A stretch of DNA of 35,186 nt, taken from an uncultured Collinsella sp. (GTDB taxonomy: Bacteria; Actinomycetota; Coriobacteriia; Coriobacteriales; Coriobacteriaceae). Location of the stretch: the NCBI GenBank assembly GCA_900542165.1, contig UQMM01000024.1:1-35186 (forward strand), read 5' to 3'. Positions 22,973-31,338 of this stretch are shown one piece after another. The position numbers and the translations under genes are program-made. The number at the start of each line of letters is the position of its first letter. The first letter of the stretch is position 1. A model generated the notes under the pieces. The model did no database searches. It was not told the DNA's origin and saw nothing but the letters and a program-made list of their open reading frames with translations.

Positions 22973-24322
22973 GTGCCAAAAAAGACTGAGAGCACGGGTA
23001 CTGGGCTGGAATCCTACGTTGCAAAGCTCATGGGCAACGGCTCAAACAGGACTTCGGTAACCGAGGACGAGATTCAGGTCGCCCTGAAGGATATCGATGT
23101 TTCTGACGAGCAGCTCACCGCGGTGTATTCCGCGCTGCGCAACAGCGGCATCCAGATTATCTCCGCGAGCGGTAACGACGACGCCCCCATGGACGTCGAC
23201 GATGATGATAACGATACCGATACCGACGATTTCGATGACGACGATGAGCACGATTCCGGCTCGCTCGACGATCACGAGCTCAAGATGGCCCGTCAGGCCG
23301 ACGCCGAGATGGGCTCTTCCAAGAGCAAGAAGAAGCGCACCGTGCGCACGTCCCGTTCACGCTCCCGCGTGCGTGGCATCGATGCCTCCACGGTGATGCT
23401 GACCGGCGATCCGGTCCGTATGTACCTCAAGGAGATCGGCAAGGTAGACCTGCTGACCGCCTCCGAAGAGGTCGATCTGGCCATGAAGATCGAGGCCGGT
23501 CTCGAGGCCACCGAGAAGCTCGAGGCTGCCGAGGCAGGCGAGCTCGATCTCACGCGTTCCGAGATGCGTCGTCTTACGCGCATTGAGAACGTGGGCCTCG
23601 AAGCCAAGCAGGCACTCATCAGTGCAAACCTGCGTCTGGTCGTCTCCATCGCCAAGCGCTATGTCGGTCGCGGCATGCTGTTCCTGGACCTGATCCAGGA
23701 GGGCAACCTCGGTCTGATTCGCGCCGTCGAGAAGTTCGACTACCAGAAGGGCTTTAAGTTCTCTACGTACGCCACGTGGTGGATCCGTCAGGCCATTACG
23801 CGCGCTATCGCCGACCAAGCCCGTACCATCCGTATTCCCGTGCACATGGTCGAGACCATCAATAAGCTCGTCCGCGTGCAGCGTCAGCTCCTTCAGGACC
23901 TGGGCCGCGACCCGACCCCCGAGGAGATCGGTGCCGAGATGGACATGAGCGCCGACCGCGTCCGCGAGATCCAGAAGATCTCGCAGGAGCCCGTGTCGCT
24001 CGAGACCCCCATCGGCGAGGAAGAGGATTCCCAGCTGGGCGACTTCATCGAGGACTCCCAGGCCATCGTTCCGCCCGATGCGGCCAGCTTCTCCATGCTG
24101 CAGGAGCAGCTCACCCAGGTGCTCGACTCGCTTGCCGATCGTGAACGCAAGGTTATCGAGCTGCGCTTTGGCCTTGTCGACGGACATCCCCGTACGCTCG
24201 AGGAAGTCGGGCGCGAGTTTGGCGTCACGCGTGAACGCATCCGCCAGATTGAGTCCAAGACCCTGGCCAAGCTCCGCCACCCCAGCCGCAGCAGCAAGCT
24301 CAAAGACTATATCGAGAGCTAG
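22973..24322 (+). CDS. rpoD: Primary RNA polymerase sigma factor (sigma-70/SigA)
   Basis: A 449-residue primary sigma factor. The N-terminal variable part has an acidic stretch (about 69-101, dominated by Asp) followed by a basic one (118-135, Lys/Arg/Ser). Region 1.2 is PVRMYLKEIGKVDLLTASEE, regions 2.1-2.4 include NLRLVVSIAKRYVGRG and YATWWIRQAITRAIADQ, region 3 is IPVHMVETINKL, and region 4.2 ends VTRERIRQIESKTLAKLRHPSR. The full set marks it as the housekeeping sigma. GTG 22973 is chosen because GAAGGGAG lies 5-6 bases before it. That RBS is itself downstream of the in-frame ATG at 22958, which has no RBS of its own. A 110-base gap after dnaG could hold an extra promoter, but none is convincing. 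Confidence 0.95.
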   Translation: MPKKTESTGTGLESYVAKLMGNGSNRTSVTEDEIQVALKDIDVSDEQLTAVYSALRNSGIQIISASGNDDAPMDVDDDDNDTDTDDFDDDDEHDSGSLDDHELKMARQADAEMGSSKSKKKRTVRTSRSRSRVRGIDASTVMLTGDPVRMYLKEIGKVDLLTASEEVDLAMKIEAGLEATEKLEAAEAGELDLTRSEMRRLTRIENVGLEAKQALISANLRLVVSIAKRYVGRGMLFLDLIQEGNLGLIRAVEKFDYQKGFKFSTYATWWIRQAITRAIADQARTIRIPVHMVETINKLVRVQRQLLQDLGRDPTPEEIGAEMDMSADRVREIQKISQEPVSLETPIGEEEDSQLGDFIEDSQAIVPPDAASFSMLQEQLTQVLDSLADRERKVIELRFGLVDGHPRTLEEVGREFGVTRERIRQIESKTLAKLRHPSRSSKLKDYIES

Positions 24323-24333
24323 TCAAGCAAGAG

Positions 24334-24366
24334 GCGCCCTCAAGCACATCCGCTTGGGGGCGCTTT
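24334..24366 (+). terminator. Terminator after rpoD
   Basis: GCGCCCTCAAGC pairs with GCTTGGGGGCGC (one wobble, 6-base loop), followed by TTTC. The stem is strong but the T-run is short. It closes the long nus-dnaG-rpoD block. Confidence 0.72.
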
Positions 24367-24376
24367 CATGTAGTCG

Positions 24377-24420
24377 TTGGGGACGTTCTTGAATGACTAG
24401 TCGTTTAAGAACGTCCCCAA
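24377..24420. repeat. 44-bp REP-like palindrome between rpoD and tRNA-Asn
   Basis: The outer 14 bases, TTGGGGACGTTCTT (24377-24390) and AAGAACGTCCCCAA (24407-24420), are perfect complements. Inside, all remaining bases pair as well around GACTAGTC with only two G-T pairs, giving 22-bp arms. The TTGGGGACGTTCTT type of arm resembles REP sequences linked with REP-associated tyrosine transposases. No transposase is present here. Confidence 0.8.
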
Positions 24421-24451
24421 TGATTAGGTCGGAAATTTTTCAAAAAAGTTC

Positions 24452-24479
24452 TTGCCCTGAGCTGATTCGTCCGTATAAT
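24452..24479 (+). promoter_or_regulatory. Promoter of tRNA-Asn
   Basis: TTGCCC (24452-24457), a 16-base spacer and a consensus TATAAT (24474-24479), 30 bases before the tRNA. The perfect -10 fits a strongly expressed tRNA gene. Confidence 0.82.
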
Positions 24480-24509
24480 AAACTTCGTTGCTTGAGAGCA
24501 CGCACCTAT

Positions 24510-24584
24510 TCCTCGGTAGCTCAATGGTAGAGCACGCGGCTGTTAACCGCGCTGTTGTAGGTTCGAGTCCTACCCGGGGAGCCA
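24510..24584 (+). tRNA. tRNA-Asn (anticodon GUU), CCA encoded
   Basis: A full cloverleaf: acceptor TCCTCGG / CCGGGGA (one G-U), D-stem GCTC / GAGC, anticodon stem CGCGG / CCGCG with loop CTGTTAA (anticodon GTT at 24542-24544), T-stem GTAGG / CCTAC with loop TTCGAGT, discriminator G and encoded CCA. It has its own promoter and terminator. Confidence 0.97.
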
Positions 24585-24593
24585 GGTTGTAAG

Positions 24594-24620
24594 ACCCGTC
24601 GCTTATGCGGCGGGTTTTTT
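24594..24620 (+). terminator. Terminator of tRNA-Asn
   Basis: ACCCGTCGC / GCGGCGGGT (one wobble, loop TTAT) followed by six T, 10 bases after the tRNA CCA end. Confidence 0.88.
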
Positions 24621-24778
24621 CATGCCGCGATCGCCTGGCGCGAACGTTGCCATATCAACATTTCGTGTCGAGGATGTAATCCCGCGACCCACCACCTCAA
24701 CATGGCGCGGTCGTTGTAGAATATTCTAATGATTGCTCCCACGAGATGGTGCCGTGAGCACCAGATAAGGAGATTCTT

Positions 24779-25135
24779 GTGTCTGAGACCATTAACGGCA
24801 GCCTGAGCGTCTCGAACGACGTTATTGCCGATATTGCCGGTTATGCCGCGATGACGTGCTATGGCGTCGTCGGTATGGCCGAGCAGCTCCAGGGCGCCGA
24901 GAGCGTTCGCCTGCTTGCCGGTCAGCGCCTCCGCAAGGGCGTGCTTGTCTCCGCCGACGAGAACGGCCTTACGGTCGATCTTCACGTCGTGCTCGAGAAC
25001 GGCGTCAACATGAAGTCCGTCTGCCACAATCTTTCGAGCTCCGTTGCCTTCACTCTGCAGGAGATCGCTCAGATCGATCCCGCCAGCCTTAAGATCGGCA
25101 TCCATATTGACGCGCTCAAGAGCCGTCTGAACTAG
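24779..25135 (+). CDS. Asp23/Gls24 family envelope stress protein
   Basis: A 118-residue small acidic protein of the Asp23/Gls24 family (YloU-like), found in Gram-positives at this same place before the DhaL/FakA gene. Recognised by the start IADIAGYAAMTCYGVVGMA and by GLTVDLHVVLENGVNMKSVCHNL with the following helix. Members associate with the membrane or envelope; precise role is unclear. GTG 24779 has AAGGAGA 5 bases upstream. A small hairpin (GGTGC / GCACC) lies at 24748-24762. Confidence 0.87.
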   Translation: MSETINGSLSVSNDVIADIAGYAAMTCYGVVGMAEQLQGAESVRLLAGQRLRKGVLVSADENGLTVDLHVVLENGVNMKSVCHNLSSSVAFTLQEIAQIDPASLKIGIHIDALKSRLN

Positions 25136-25162
25136 CATCCGAAAACGGAGATTCAAATACCC

Positions 25163-26824
25163 ATGATTGCAAAGACCATTCGCACCTGTTTTCCGATCGC
25201 TGCGGCTGCCGTTTCCGACAAGGCCGAGGAGATCAACAAGCTCAACGTCTTCCCCGTACCCGACGGCGACACCGGCACCAACATGTCGCTCACGCTCGCC
25301 TCGGTGACCAAGGAGCTCTCCGCCCTTCCTGCCGACGCTGACATGGAAGCCATCGCCGGCGCCATCACCCACGGCTCCCTCATGGGCGCCCGCGGCAACT
25401 CCGGTGTCATCACCTCGCAGATCCTGCGCGGTGTGGCCGAGGGTCTCGTCTCTGCCGACGATCCCATTACGTCCGCCAACATCGCCTATGCGTTCCGTCG
25501 TGCCGTCAAGGTCGCCTTCCAGGCTGTCCGCAAGCCCATCGAGGGCACGATCCTCACGGTCCTGCGCGATGTTTCGACCAAGGCCGACGAGTGCGAAAAG
25601 AAGAAGTTCTCGGCCGAGGACGCGCTCGATGCCATCGTTGTCGAGGCCTACCAGTCTGTCGCCCGCACGCCCGACCTGCTGCCGGTTCTGAAGGAGAACG
25701 GCGTGGTCGACTCCGGCGCCTTTGGCTTTGCCATCTTCCTGGAGAACTTTGTTGCCGCTGCGCTCGGCCGTAGCACCGTTGTCGAGGATTTCTCCGCCAC
25801 GTTTGATTCTGCCGGCTCTGCCCGCGATGCGGCCCTCGGTCGCGTTGAGATCGAGGCCAACGATGACTGGGAGGGCTCGGAGTTCCGCTACTGCAACGAG
25901 TTCCTCTTTAAGGCCGATGCCCCGTTTGACGAGGACGAGTGCCTTAAGTTCCTGGGCTCCATGGGCGACTGCGAGTTGCTCGTGGGTGCCTATCCCGACT
26001 ACAAGATCCACGTGCACTCCAACACCCCCAACCTGGTGCTCGAGCACATGCTGCAGCTTGGTCAGATCTATGAGGTCTTTATCCACAACATGGAGATGGA
26101 GGCCCACGACCGTACCGCTAAGATCCACGAGGATCAGGAGAAGGCCGCCGAGCCCGCGAAGGCCCTGGGCTTTGTCGCCGTTGCCGCCGGTTCCGGTGAG
26201 GCCGACATCCTCAAGTCCCTCGGCGTTGACGTGATCGTCTCGGGTGGCCAGACCATGAACCCCTCGACCGCCGACCTGTTGGGCGCGGTGGACCAGGTCA
26301 ACGCGACCTCAGTCATCATTCTGCCCAACAACGGCAACATCCGCATGGCTGCCGAGGCCGCAGCCTCTGCCTGCACCGACAAGAAGGTCGCCGTCGTTCC
26401 CACCAAGACCGTCCCGCAGGCGTTCTCCGCGCTGTTCGCCGTCCTACCCGATTCTGAGCTCGAGGACGCCGTTGCCGCCATGGTTGACGCCATCAGCGAG
26501 GTCCGCGATGGCGAGGTCACCCGCGCCGTGCGCGACTCCAGCGCCTCGGACGGCTCTCCGATTCACTCCGGTGACGTCATGGGCATCATCGCCGGCTCCA
26601 TCGACGTGGTCGGTTCCGACGTGAAGCAGGTCACGCTCGACTGCATCAACCGCATGCAGGAGGAAGAGGAAGGCGACGCGCTGACGATTCTGGCCGGCGA
26701 GGAGCTATCCGACGAGGCCTTCCAGGAGATCGTCGACGCCATCGAGGAGGCTCAGCCCGATCTGGAGATCGACGCCCATCGTGGCGAGCAGCCGCTCTAT
26801 CCCGTGATCTTCTCGATCGAGTAG
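25163..26824 (+). CDS. fakA: Fatty acid kinase subunit FakA-like (DhaL/DAK2 domain plus DegV-like C-domain)
   Basis: A 553-residue protein of the YloV/FakA family. With a FakB carrier, FakA phosphorylates free fatty acids, feeding acyl-phosphate to the Pls acyltransferases. The DhaL kinase domain (about 1-205) carries LNVFPVPDGDTGTNMSLTL, which binds Mg-ATP, and SLMGARGNSGVITSQILRG. The C-terminal part (from about 310) is the FakA C-terminal domain. Length is normal. ATG 25163 follows GGAG with a long 13-base gap, so the start is less certain. No FakB is in the window. The Asp23-FakA-RecG order is the standard Gram-positive arrangement. Confidence 0.88.
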   Translation: MIAKTIRTCFPIAAAAVSDKAEEINKLNVFPVPDGDTGTNMSLTLASVTKELSALPADADMEAIAGAITHGSLMGARGNSGVITSQILRGVAEGLVSADDPITSANIAYAFRRAVKVAFQAVRKPIEGTILTVLRDVSTKADECEKKKFSAEDALDAIVVEAYQSVARTPDLLPVLKENGVVDSGAFGFAIFLENFVAAALGRSTVVEDFSATFDSAGSARDAALGRVEIEANDDWEGSEFRYCNEFLFKADAPFDEDECLKFLGSMGDCELLVGAYPDYKIHVHSNTPNLVLEHMLQLGQIYEVFIHNMEMEAHDRTAKIHEDQEKAAEPAKALGFVAVAAGSGEADILKSLGVDVIVSGGQTMNPSTADLLGAVDQVNATSVIILPNNGNIRMAAEAAASACTDKKVAVVPTKTVPQAFSALFAVLPDSELEDAVAAMVDAISEVRDGEVTRAVRDSSASDGSPIHSGDVMGIIAGSIDVVGSDVKQVTLDCINRMQEEEEGDALTILAGEELSDEAFQEIVDAIEEAQPDLEIDAHRGEQPLYPVIFSIE

Positions 26825-26833
26825 GCTCTGCCT

Positions 26834-29011
26834 ATGTCCGAGCTGTGCTCCGTGCCGCGCGTCTCGGAGCGCTTTGCCCAGAGCAATGCGCTCGACGAGG
26901 ATATCGCGCGACTCAAATATGTTTCGGGTAAACGTGAGGAGGCCCTTCGCCGTCTGGGAATTCGGACGGTGGGGGACCTCCTTCTCCATATCCCTCATCG
27001 ATACCTGGACTTTACCCGTTCTTGGTCTATCGAGATGGCGCCCATCGGTACTGTGTGCACCATCATCGCCACGGTCGACCGTATCGTCCAAAAACAGCCG
27101 CGTCCGCGCATGCAGGTGACCGAGGTCTCACTCGTTGACGAGACGGGCGTGCTGCAGGTCGCCTTTTTCCGCCAGCCCTGGATTGCCCAGCAGCTTAAGC
27201 AGGGCGACCGCCTGGCCGTGATGGGCAAGGTTGAGTTTGCCTACGGTTTTAAGCAGATGGCCTCGCCGCACTTTGAAAAGCTCGAGGAAGGGCGTGCCGC
27301 GGGCACTATCCTGCCGGTCCATTACGTGAGTGATGGCGTAAGCCAGGCGTGGATGCGCCGCATCGTAAGCGGCGCGCTCGAGGTCGTCGGCAATCCCTTT
27401 GATCCCATTCCGGCACGCTTACGCGTTAAGCGTCGCCTGATGAGCAATGCTCGTGCGCTTCGATCGATCCACTTTCCCTCGAGCATGGCAGAGCGCGATA
27501 TCGCGCGCGCACGGCTTGCCTATGAGGAGTGCCTTTACCTTCAGCTGGCGCTGCGCCTGCGCAACGATGGCGGCCTGGTCGATGTGGTGCCCTATGCCCA
27601 CACCGCGGGCGAGCACCTGGTCGCGCTCAGGGAAGCCCTGCCGTTTTCGCTGAGCGAAGAGCAGGAGGCCGCGTTCCAGGATATCCTGCGCGATATGTGC
27701 GATGGTGGGCGCGTAATGAACCGCCTGCTGCTGGGCGATGTCGGTACCGGTAAGACCGCCGTTGCCGCCTGCGCGCTGGCTGTGGCTGCCGATAGCGGCA
27801 CGCAGGCCTGCGTTATGGCGCCCACGGGCGTTCTGGCGCGCCAATATGCCGATAAGACTGGTCCTCTGCTCTCGCAGGCCGGCATGTCCTGGGCGCTTCT
27901 GACGGGCGCCACGCCGGCCGCAGAGCGCGAGCGCATCCATGCCCAGCTGGAATCGGGCGAGCTCGACGTGCTCTTTGGCACCCACGCGGTGCTTTCGGAT
28001 AACGTTGCGTTCAAGCATCTGTCGCTCGTGGTCATCGATGAACAGCACCGGTTTGGTGTGGGCCAACGTAACGCCCTGCGCGCCAAGGGCCCGGGTGCCG
28101 ATCTGCTCGTTATGACGGCGACGCCCATCCCGCGCACGTTGGCGCTTTCGGTCTACGGCGATCTGGACACGAGCATCATCCGCCATCGGCCCGTTCCTGG
28201 CGCTGGCGTGACGACACGCGTGCTCACCGAGTCGAGCCGCGACCTCGCCTATGGCGCCATCCGCGAGGCGCATGAAAGGGGTCAGCAGGCCTACGTGATT
28301 TGCCCGCTCGTGGAGCCGAGTGACTCGGCCGATGAGCTGGAAGACGTGCCCGGTATCGCCCGCGACGACGAGGGCCGCGTGACGGTCCCCGTGCCGCTGC
28401 ACGATACGGCGACCGAGCTCGATCGCCTGCGTCTGGCGTTGCCGGGTCTTGCCATCGAGCGCCTTCACGGCCGCATGCCGGCGGGGGAGAAGGACCGCGT
28501 GATTGACGCCTTTAAGCGTGGCGAGATCGATGTGCTCGTCTCGACTACGGTGGTCGAGGTGGGCGTCGACGTACCTAACGCCACCGTCATGGTCATCGAG
28601 AACGGCGAGCGCTTTGGTTTGGCTGCCCTGCACCAGCTGCGCGGTCGCGTGGGCCGCGGCGGTGTGTCGGGCACGTGCCTGGTCATGACGCACTCCAAGG
28701 GCAACGGCGGCGCGTCGGCAGCACAAGATCGCCTGCAATCGCTCGAAAAAACTTCGGATGGTTTTACGCTTGCCCAGATGGACCTGCGTCTGCGTCACGA
28801 GGGCGAAATCCTGGGTTACCGTCAGCACGGCGGCGTGACCTTGCGCTTTGTGGACCTGGACGCCGATGAGGACCTTATCGAATGGGCCCATTTGGACGCG
28901 GTCGAGCTCTTGCGGTATGCTTGCAACCTTGACTCCGTGGCGACGCGTCCCTTGCGCGACGCGGTCGCCATGCGTTATCGACATATCTTTAAGGAGGTCA
29001 GCGGAGGATGA
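26834..29011 (+). CDS. recG: ATP-dependent DNA helicase RecG
   Basis: A 725-residue helicase that remodels stalled forks and Holliday junctions. The N-terminal wedge/OB domain (about 60-170, including VTEVSLVDETGVLQVAFF) is followed by the helicase domains: Walker A GDVGTGKTAVA (about 301), motif II VIDEQHRFGVGQRNALRAK (about 400) and motif III MTATPIPRTLALS. The second RecA-like domain has RLHGRMPAGEKDRVIDAF, VEVGVDVPNA and GRVGRGG. No clear RBS precedes ATG 26834, which lies only 9 bases after fakA. The stop overlaps rsmD (ATGA). Confidence 0.95.
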   Translation: MSELCSVPRVSERFAQSNALDEDIARLKYVSGKREEALRRLGIRTVGDLLLHIPHRYLDFTRSWSIEMAPIGTVCTIIATVDRIVQKQPRPRMQVTEVSLVDETGVLQVAFFRQPWIAQQLKQGDRLAVMGKVEFAYGFKQMASPHFEKLEEGRAAGTILPVHYVSDGVSQAWMRRIVSGALEVVGNPFDPIPARLRVKRRLMSNARALRSIHFPSSMAERDIARARLAYEECLYLQLALRLRNDGGLVDVVPYAHTAGEHLVALREALPFSLSEEQEAAFQDILRDMCDGGRVMNRLLLGDVGTGKTAVAACALAVAADSGTQACVMAPTGVLARQYADKTGPLLSQAGMSWALLTGATPAAERERIHAQLESGELDVLFGTHAVLSDNVAFKHLSLVVIDEQHRFGVGQRNALRAKGPGADLLVMTATPIPRTLALSVYGDLDTSIIRHRPVPGAGVTTRVLTESSRDLAYGAIREAHERGQQAYVICPLVEPSDSADELEDVPGIARDDEGRVTVPVPLHDTATELDRLRLALPGLAIERLHGRMPAGEKDRVIDAFKRGEIDVLVSTTVVEVGVDVPNATVMVIENGERFGLAALHQLRGRVGRGGVSGTCLVMTHSKGNGGASAAQDRLQSLEKTSDGFTLAQMDLRLRHEGEILGYRQHGGVTLRFVDLDADEDLIEWAHLDAVELLRYACNLDSVATRPLRDAVAMRYRHIFKEVSGG

Positions 29012-29664
29012 GAATCATCGGCGGCGAATGGCGCGGTCGTAAGATCGAGGAGCCCCGTGGTCGCGATGTCACCCGCCCCACGACTGATCGCGTGCGCGAG
29101 GCGTGCGCATCTATGGTCATGTCTGCATTCGATTTCGATTTGGACGAGGTTCGTGTGCTGGACGCCTTTGGCGGCTCCGGTGCCTTAGGGTTAGAGATGC
29201 TCTCTCGTGGGGCTCGCTCGCTCGCGACGTTTGAGATCGATCGCAACGCCGCGCGGCTCATTACCAAGAATATCGAGTCGCTCTGCCGTGACCGTGCGCG
29301 TTGGCGCGTGGTCACGGGCGACATGCTGGCGAGTGCCTCGCGCGGCCGCGTGCCGGGCGGCCCCTTTGATCTGGTCCTGCTCGACCCGCCCTATGCTTTT
29401 GGTGCCGAGCCGGTCGAGGAACTGCTGCAGAACCTGGCTCAGCAGGGTTTTCTTGCACCTGGCGCTTATGCCCTGTTTGAGCATGCCGCCGCCGATGCGG
29501 GCGCGCATCCGGCAGACTTTGAGACTGTACGCGAGAAGCGCTACGGCATTACCTCGGTCGACCTGCTTCGTTGGGTCGGCGATGACGATGGTGAGGGCGA
29601 TAGCGCCGGCACCGATGCTGACAACAACGATGCCACGACGTTTCAGGAGGATGCTCATGAGTGA
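29008..29664 (+). CDS. rsmD: 16S rRNA (guanine-966-N2)-methyltransferase RsmD
   Basis: A 218-residue SAM-dependent methyltransferase. It begins MRIIGGEWRGRKIEEPRG, with SAM motif I VLDAFGGSGALGLEMLSRGA and the catalytic LVLLDPPYAFG. The last 28 residues are an acidic Asp/Glu/Gly/Asn tail not needed by the family. The start overlaps the recG stop, with GGAGG just before. The stop overlaps coaD by 8 bases. Confidence 0.93.
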   Translation: MRIIGGEWRGRKIEEPRGRDVTRPTTDRVREACASMVMSAFDFDLDEVRVLDAFGGSGALGLEMLSRGARSLATFEIDRNAARLITKNIESLCRDRARWRVVTGDMLASASRGRVPGGPFDLVLLDPPYAFGAEPVEELLQNLAQQGFLAPGAYALFEHAAADAGAHPADFETVREKRYGITSVDLLRWVGDDDGEGDSAGTDADNNDATTFQEDAHE

Positions 29665-30154
29665 CACCATCAATCGCGTGATCGTCCCGGGCACCTTCGA
29701 TCCCATCACGTTTGGCCATATCGATGTGATCCGCCGCGCCCGCCGCATCTTTCCCAGCGTGATCGTCGCTGTTGCCGAGTCGCAAGGTAAAAACGGTGTG
29801 GGCACCACGTTTACGCTCGATGAGCGCGTGGCGCTGGCCCGCGAGGCGCTCGGTGATATCGACGGCGTTGAGGTCCTGCCCTTTACCGGCCTGCTGGTCG
29901 ACTTCGCTCGTGAGCAGGGGGCGGGGGCCGTGGTCAAGGGCCTGCGCGCCATGACCGATTTTGAGTATGAGCTGCAGCAGGCCGACCTCAACTATCGCTT
30001 GGATAACGAGCTGGAGTCCATCTTTGTCATGAGCGCGCCGCAGTACGGCTATATCTCGAGCTCGGTTGTTCGCCAGATCGCCTCGCTCGGTAGTGACGTA
30101 TCGACGTTTGTCCCGCCCAACGTGGTCGAAGCGCTCAAACATCGCTTTTCGTGA
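29657..30154 (+). CDS. coaD: Phosphopantetheine adenylyltransferase
   Basis: A 165-residue enzyme of CoA synthesis, joining 4'-phosphopantetheine and ATP to dephospho-CoA. It shows GTFDPITFGH (12-21, the HxGH-type nucleotidyltransferase motif), KGLRAMTDFEYELQQADLN and ISSSVVRQIASLG near the end. ATG 29657 is chosen because AGGAGG lies 6 bases before it, over ATG 29651. CoA supplies the phosphopantetheine later placed on AcpP, encoded nearby. Confidence 0.95.
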   Translation: MSDTINRVIVPGTFDPITFGHIDVIRRARRIFPSVIVAVAESQGKNGVGTTFTLDERVALAREALGDIDGVEVLPFTGLLVDFAREQGAGAVVKGLRAMTDFEYELQQADLNYRLDNELESIFVMSAPQYGYISSSVVRQIASLGSDVSTFVPPNVVEALKHRFS

Positions 30155-30222
30155 CGTTTCTTATTGCCTGGTGGCATGTGGTAAACTAGCACGATGATAT
30201 GTTACCTATGAAAGGAGACCGG

Positions 30223-30720
30223 ATGCCGGGCGAGAATTTTCCTGGCGATAGGATCGTCAGCTTGGTCGATGAGCTCGAAGGGCTGATCGAGGAAGCCAAG
30301 CCGCCTTTCGGCAAGAACGCTCAGTTCAAGGTCATCGACGCCGACGTGTTCTTCAACATCCTCGACGAGATCCGCATGAGCTATCCCGAGGAGTGGCAGA
30401 AGTCCCGCCGTATCCTTAAGGAGCGCGAGGAGCTCATGGCTTCCGCCGCCGCTCAGGCCGATTCCATCATCGCTGACGCTCAGCAGCAGGCCCTCACCAT
30501 TGCTGGTGAGCAGGAGATCGTCCGCCTTGCGCAGCAGCAGGCCGACGACATCCGCGATCGTGCCCAGCAGTACGAGCGCGAGACGCGTTATGCTGCCGAG
30601 GACTATGCAGAGCAGGTCTTTACGCACCTGGAGGAGAACCTCAAGAGCCTGACCGGCACCGTTACCCGTTGCCGTCAGCAGCTCAACGAGGGTGCCGCCC
30701 AACAGAATGGTCAGTGGTAA
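30223..30720 (+). CDS. Coiled-coil protein in the SepIVA/DivIVA-like position
   Basis: A 165-residue protein starting with a compact segment RIVSLVDELEGLIEEAKPPFGKN and then DVFFNILDEIRMSYPEEW, followed by a long Ala/Gln/Glu-rich coiled coil (about 65-155). Homologues are often labelled ATP synthase B-like, but no membrane segment is present. In mycobacteria the gene in this position, next to DUF177 and rnc, is sepIVA, a DivIVA-like septation factor, so a role in cell division or envelope growth is plausible; this is inference from position and shape. ATG 30223 is chosen for AAAGGAG 5 bases upstream over the in-frame ATGs at 30199 and 30208. The stop overlaps the next ATG (TAATG). Confidence 0.8.
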   Translation: MPGENFPGDRIVSLVDELEGLIEEAKPPFGKNAQFKVIDADVFFNILDEIRMSYPEEWQKSRRILKEREELMASAAAQADSIIADAQQQALTIAGEQEIVRLAQQQADDIRDRAQQYERETRYAAEDYAEQVFTHLEENLKSLTGTVTRCRQQLNEGAAQQNGQW

Positions 30721-31274
30721 TGGCTGAGTTCCCGAGCGTTACTGTCGATCTTTCCGAGCAGCTCGAGTTTCCTGGAGATTCGTATCCGCTGACCGGTAAA
30801 GTCGATGTCGCCACCTACACGGTGGGCGAGAAGGAGTACCAGCTTCAGGACGGCATCGACTACGACGTTGTCTTTACCAATGCCGGTACCGGTGTCTTGC
30901 TCACGGGCATGGTCCGCGCGCACGCCACCGGCGAGTGCGACCGTTGCCTGGAGCCTGCCTCGTTTGATATCGCCGGCGAGATCGAGGAGTTCTACCTCTT
31001 TGAGGAGCCCGAGGATCCCGAGGCCTACGAGGACGGCTACGAGCTCCTGGGTGAGGATCGTCTCGTCGATCTGGGCGAGCCCATCAATGACGCGGTCGTT
31101 ATGGACACGCCGTTTGTGGTGCTCTGCAAGCCCGATTGCCGCGGTCTGTGCCCCACTTGCGGTTGCAATCTCAACTTCGAGCAATGCGATTGCGCCGCCC
31201 AGGCAGAGGCAGAATGGGCCGCTGCCACGGAAAATCCATTTGCAGCATTGAAGAATCTCAAGCTCGATGAGTAA
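30720..31274 (+). CDS. yceD: YceD/DUF177 family protein
   Basis: A 184-residue protein of the YceD (DUF177) family, almost always next to rpmF. It was linked to 23S rRNA accumulation in plants and E. coli. Typical features are TGECDRCLEPASFDI, the Cys-rich segment LCKPDCRGLCPTCGCNLN with two CxxC pairs, and the tail NPFAALKNLK. The start ATG shares one base with the previous stop. rpmF begins 64 bases downstream. Confidence 0.9.
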   Translation: MAEFPSVTVDLSEQLEFPGDSYPLTGKVDVATYTVGEKEYQLQDGIDYDVVFTNAGTGVLLTGMVRAHATGECDRCLEPASFDIAGEIEEFYLFEEPEDPEAYEDGYELLGEDRLVDLGEPINDAVVMDTPFVVLCKPDCRGLCPTCGCNLNFEQCDCAAQAEAEWAAATENPFAALKNLKLDE

Positions 31275-31338
31275 AACTGTGGTAGTATCGCTACTTGCGC
31301 GTAATCGCCACACTGGATAGTTCATAAGGAAGGTCACT

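Noticed and set aside
24323..24451. Small RNA or peptide gene between rpoD and tRNA-Asn
   Set aside because: The region is explained by a terminator stem and a REP-like palindrome; no RBS-led frame is seen.
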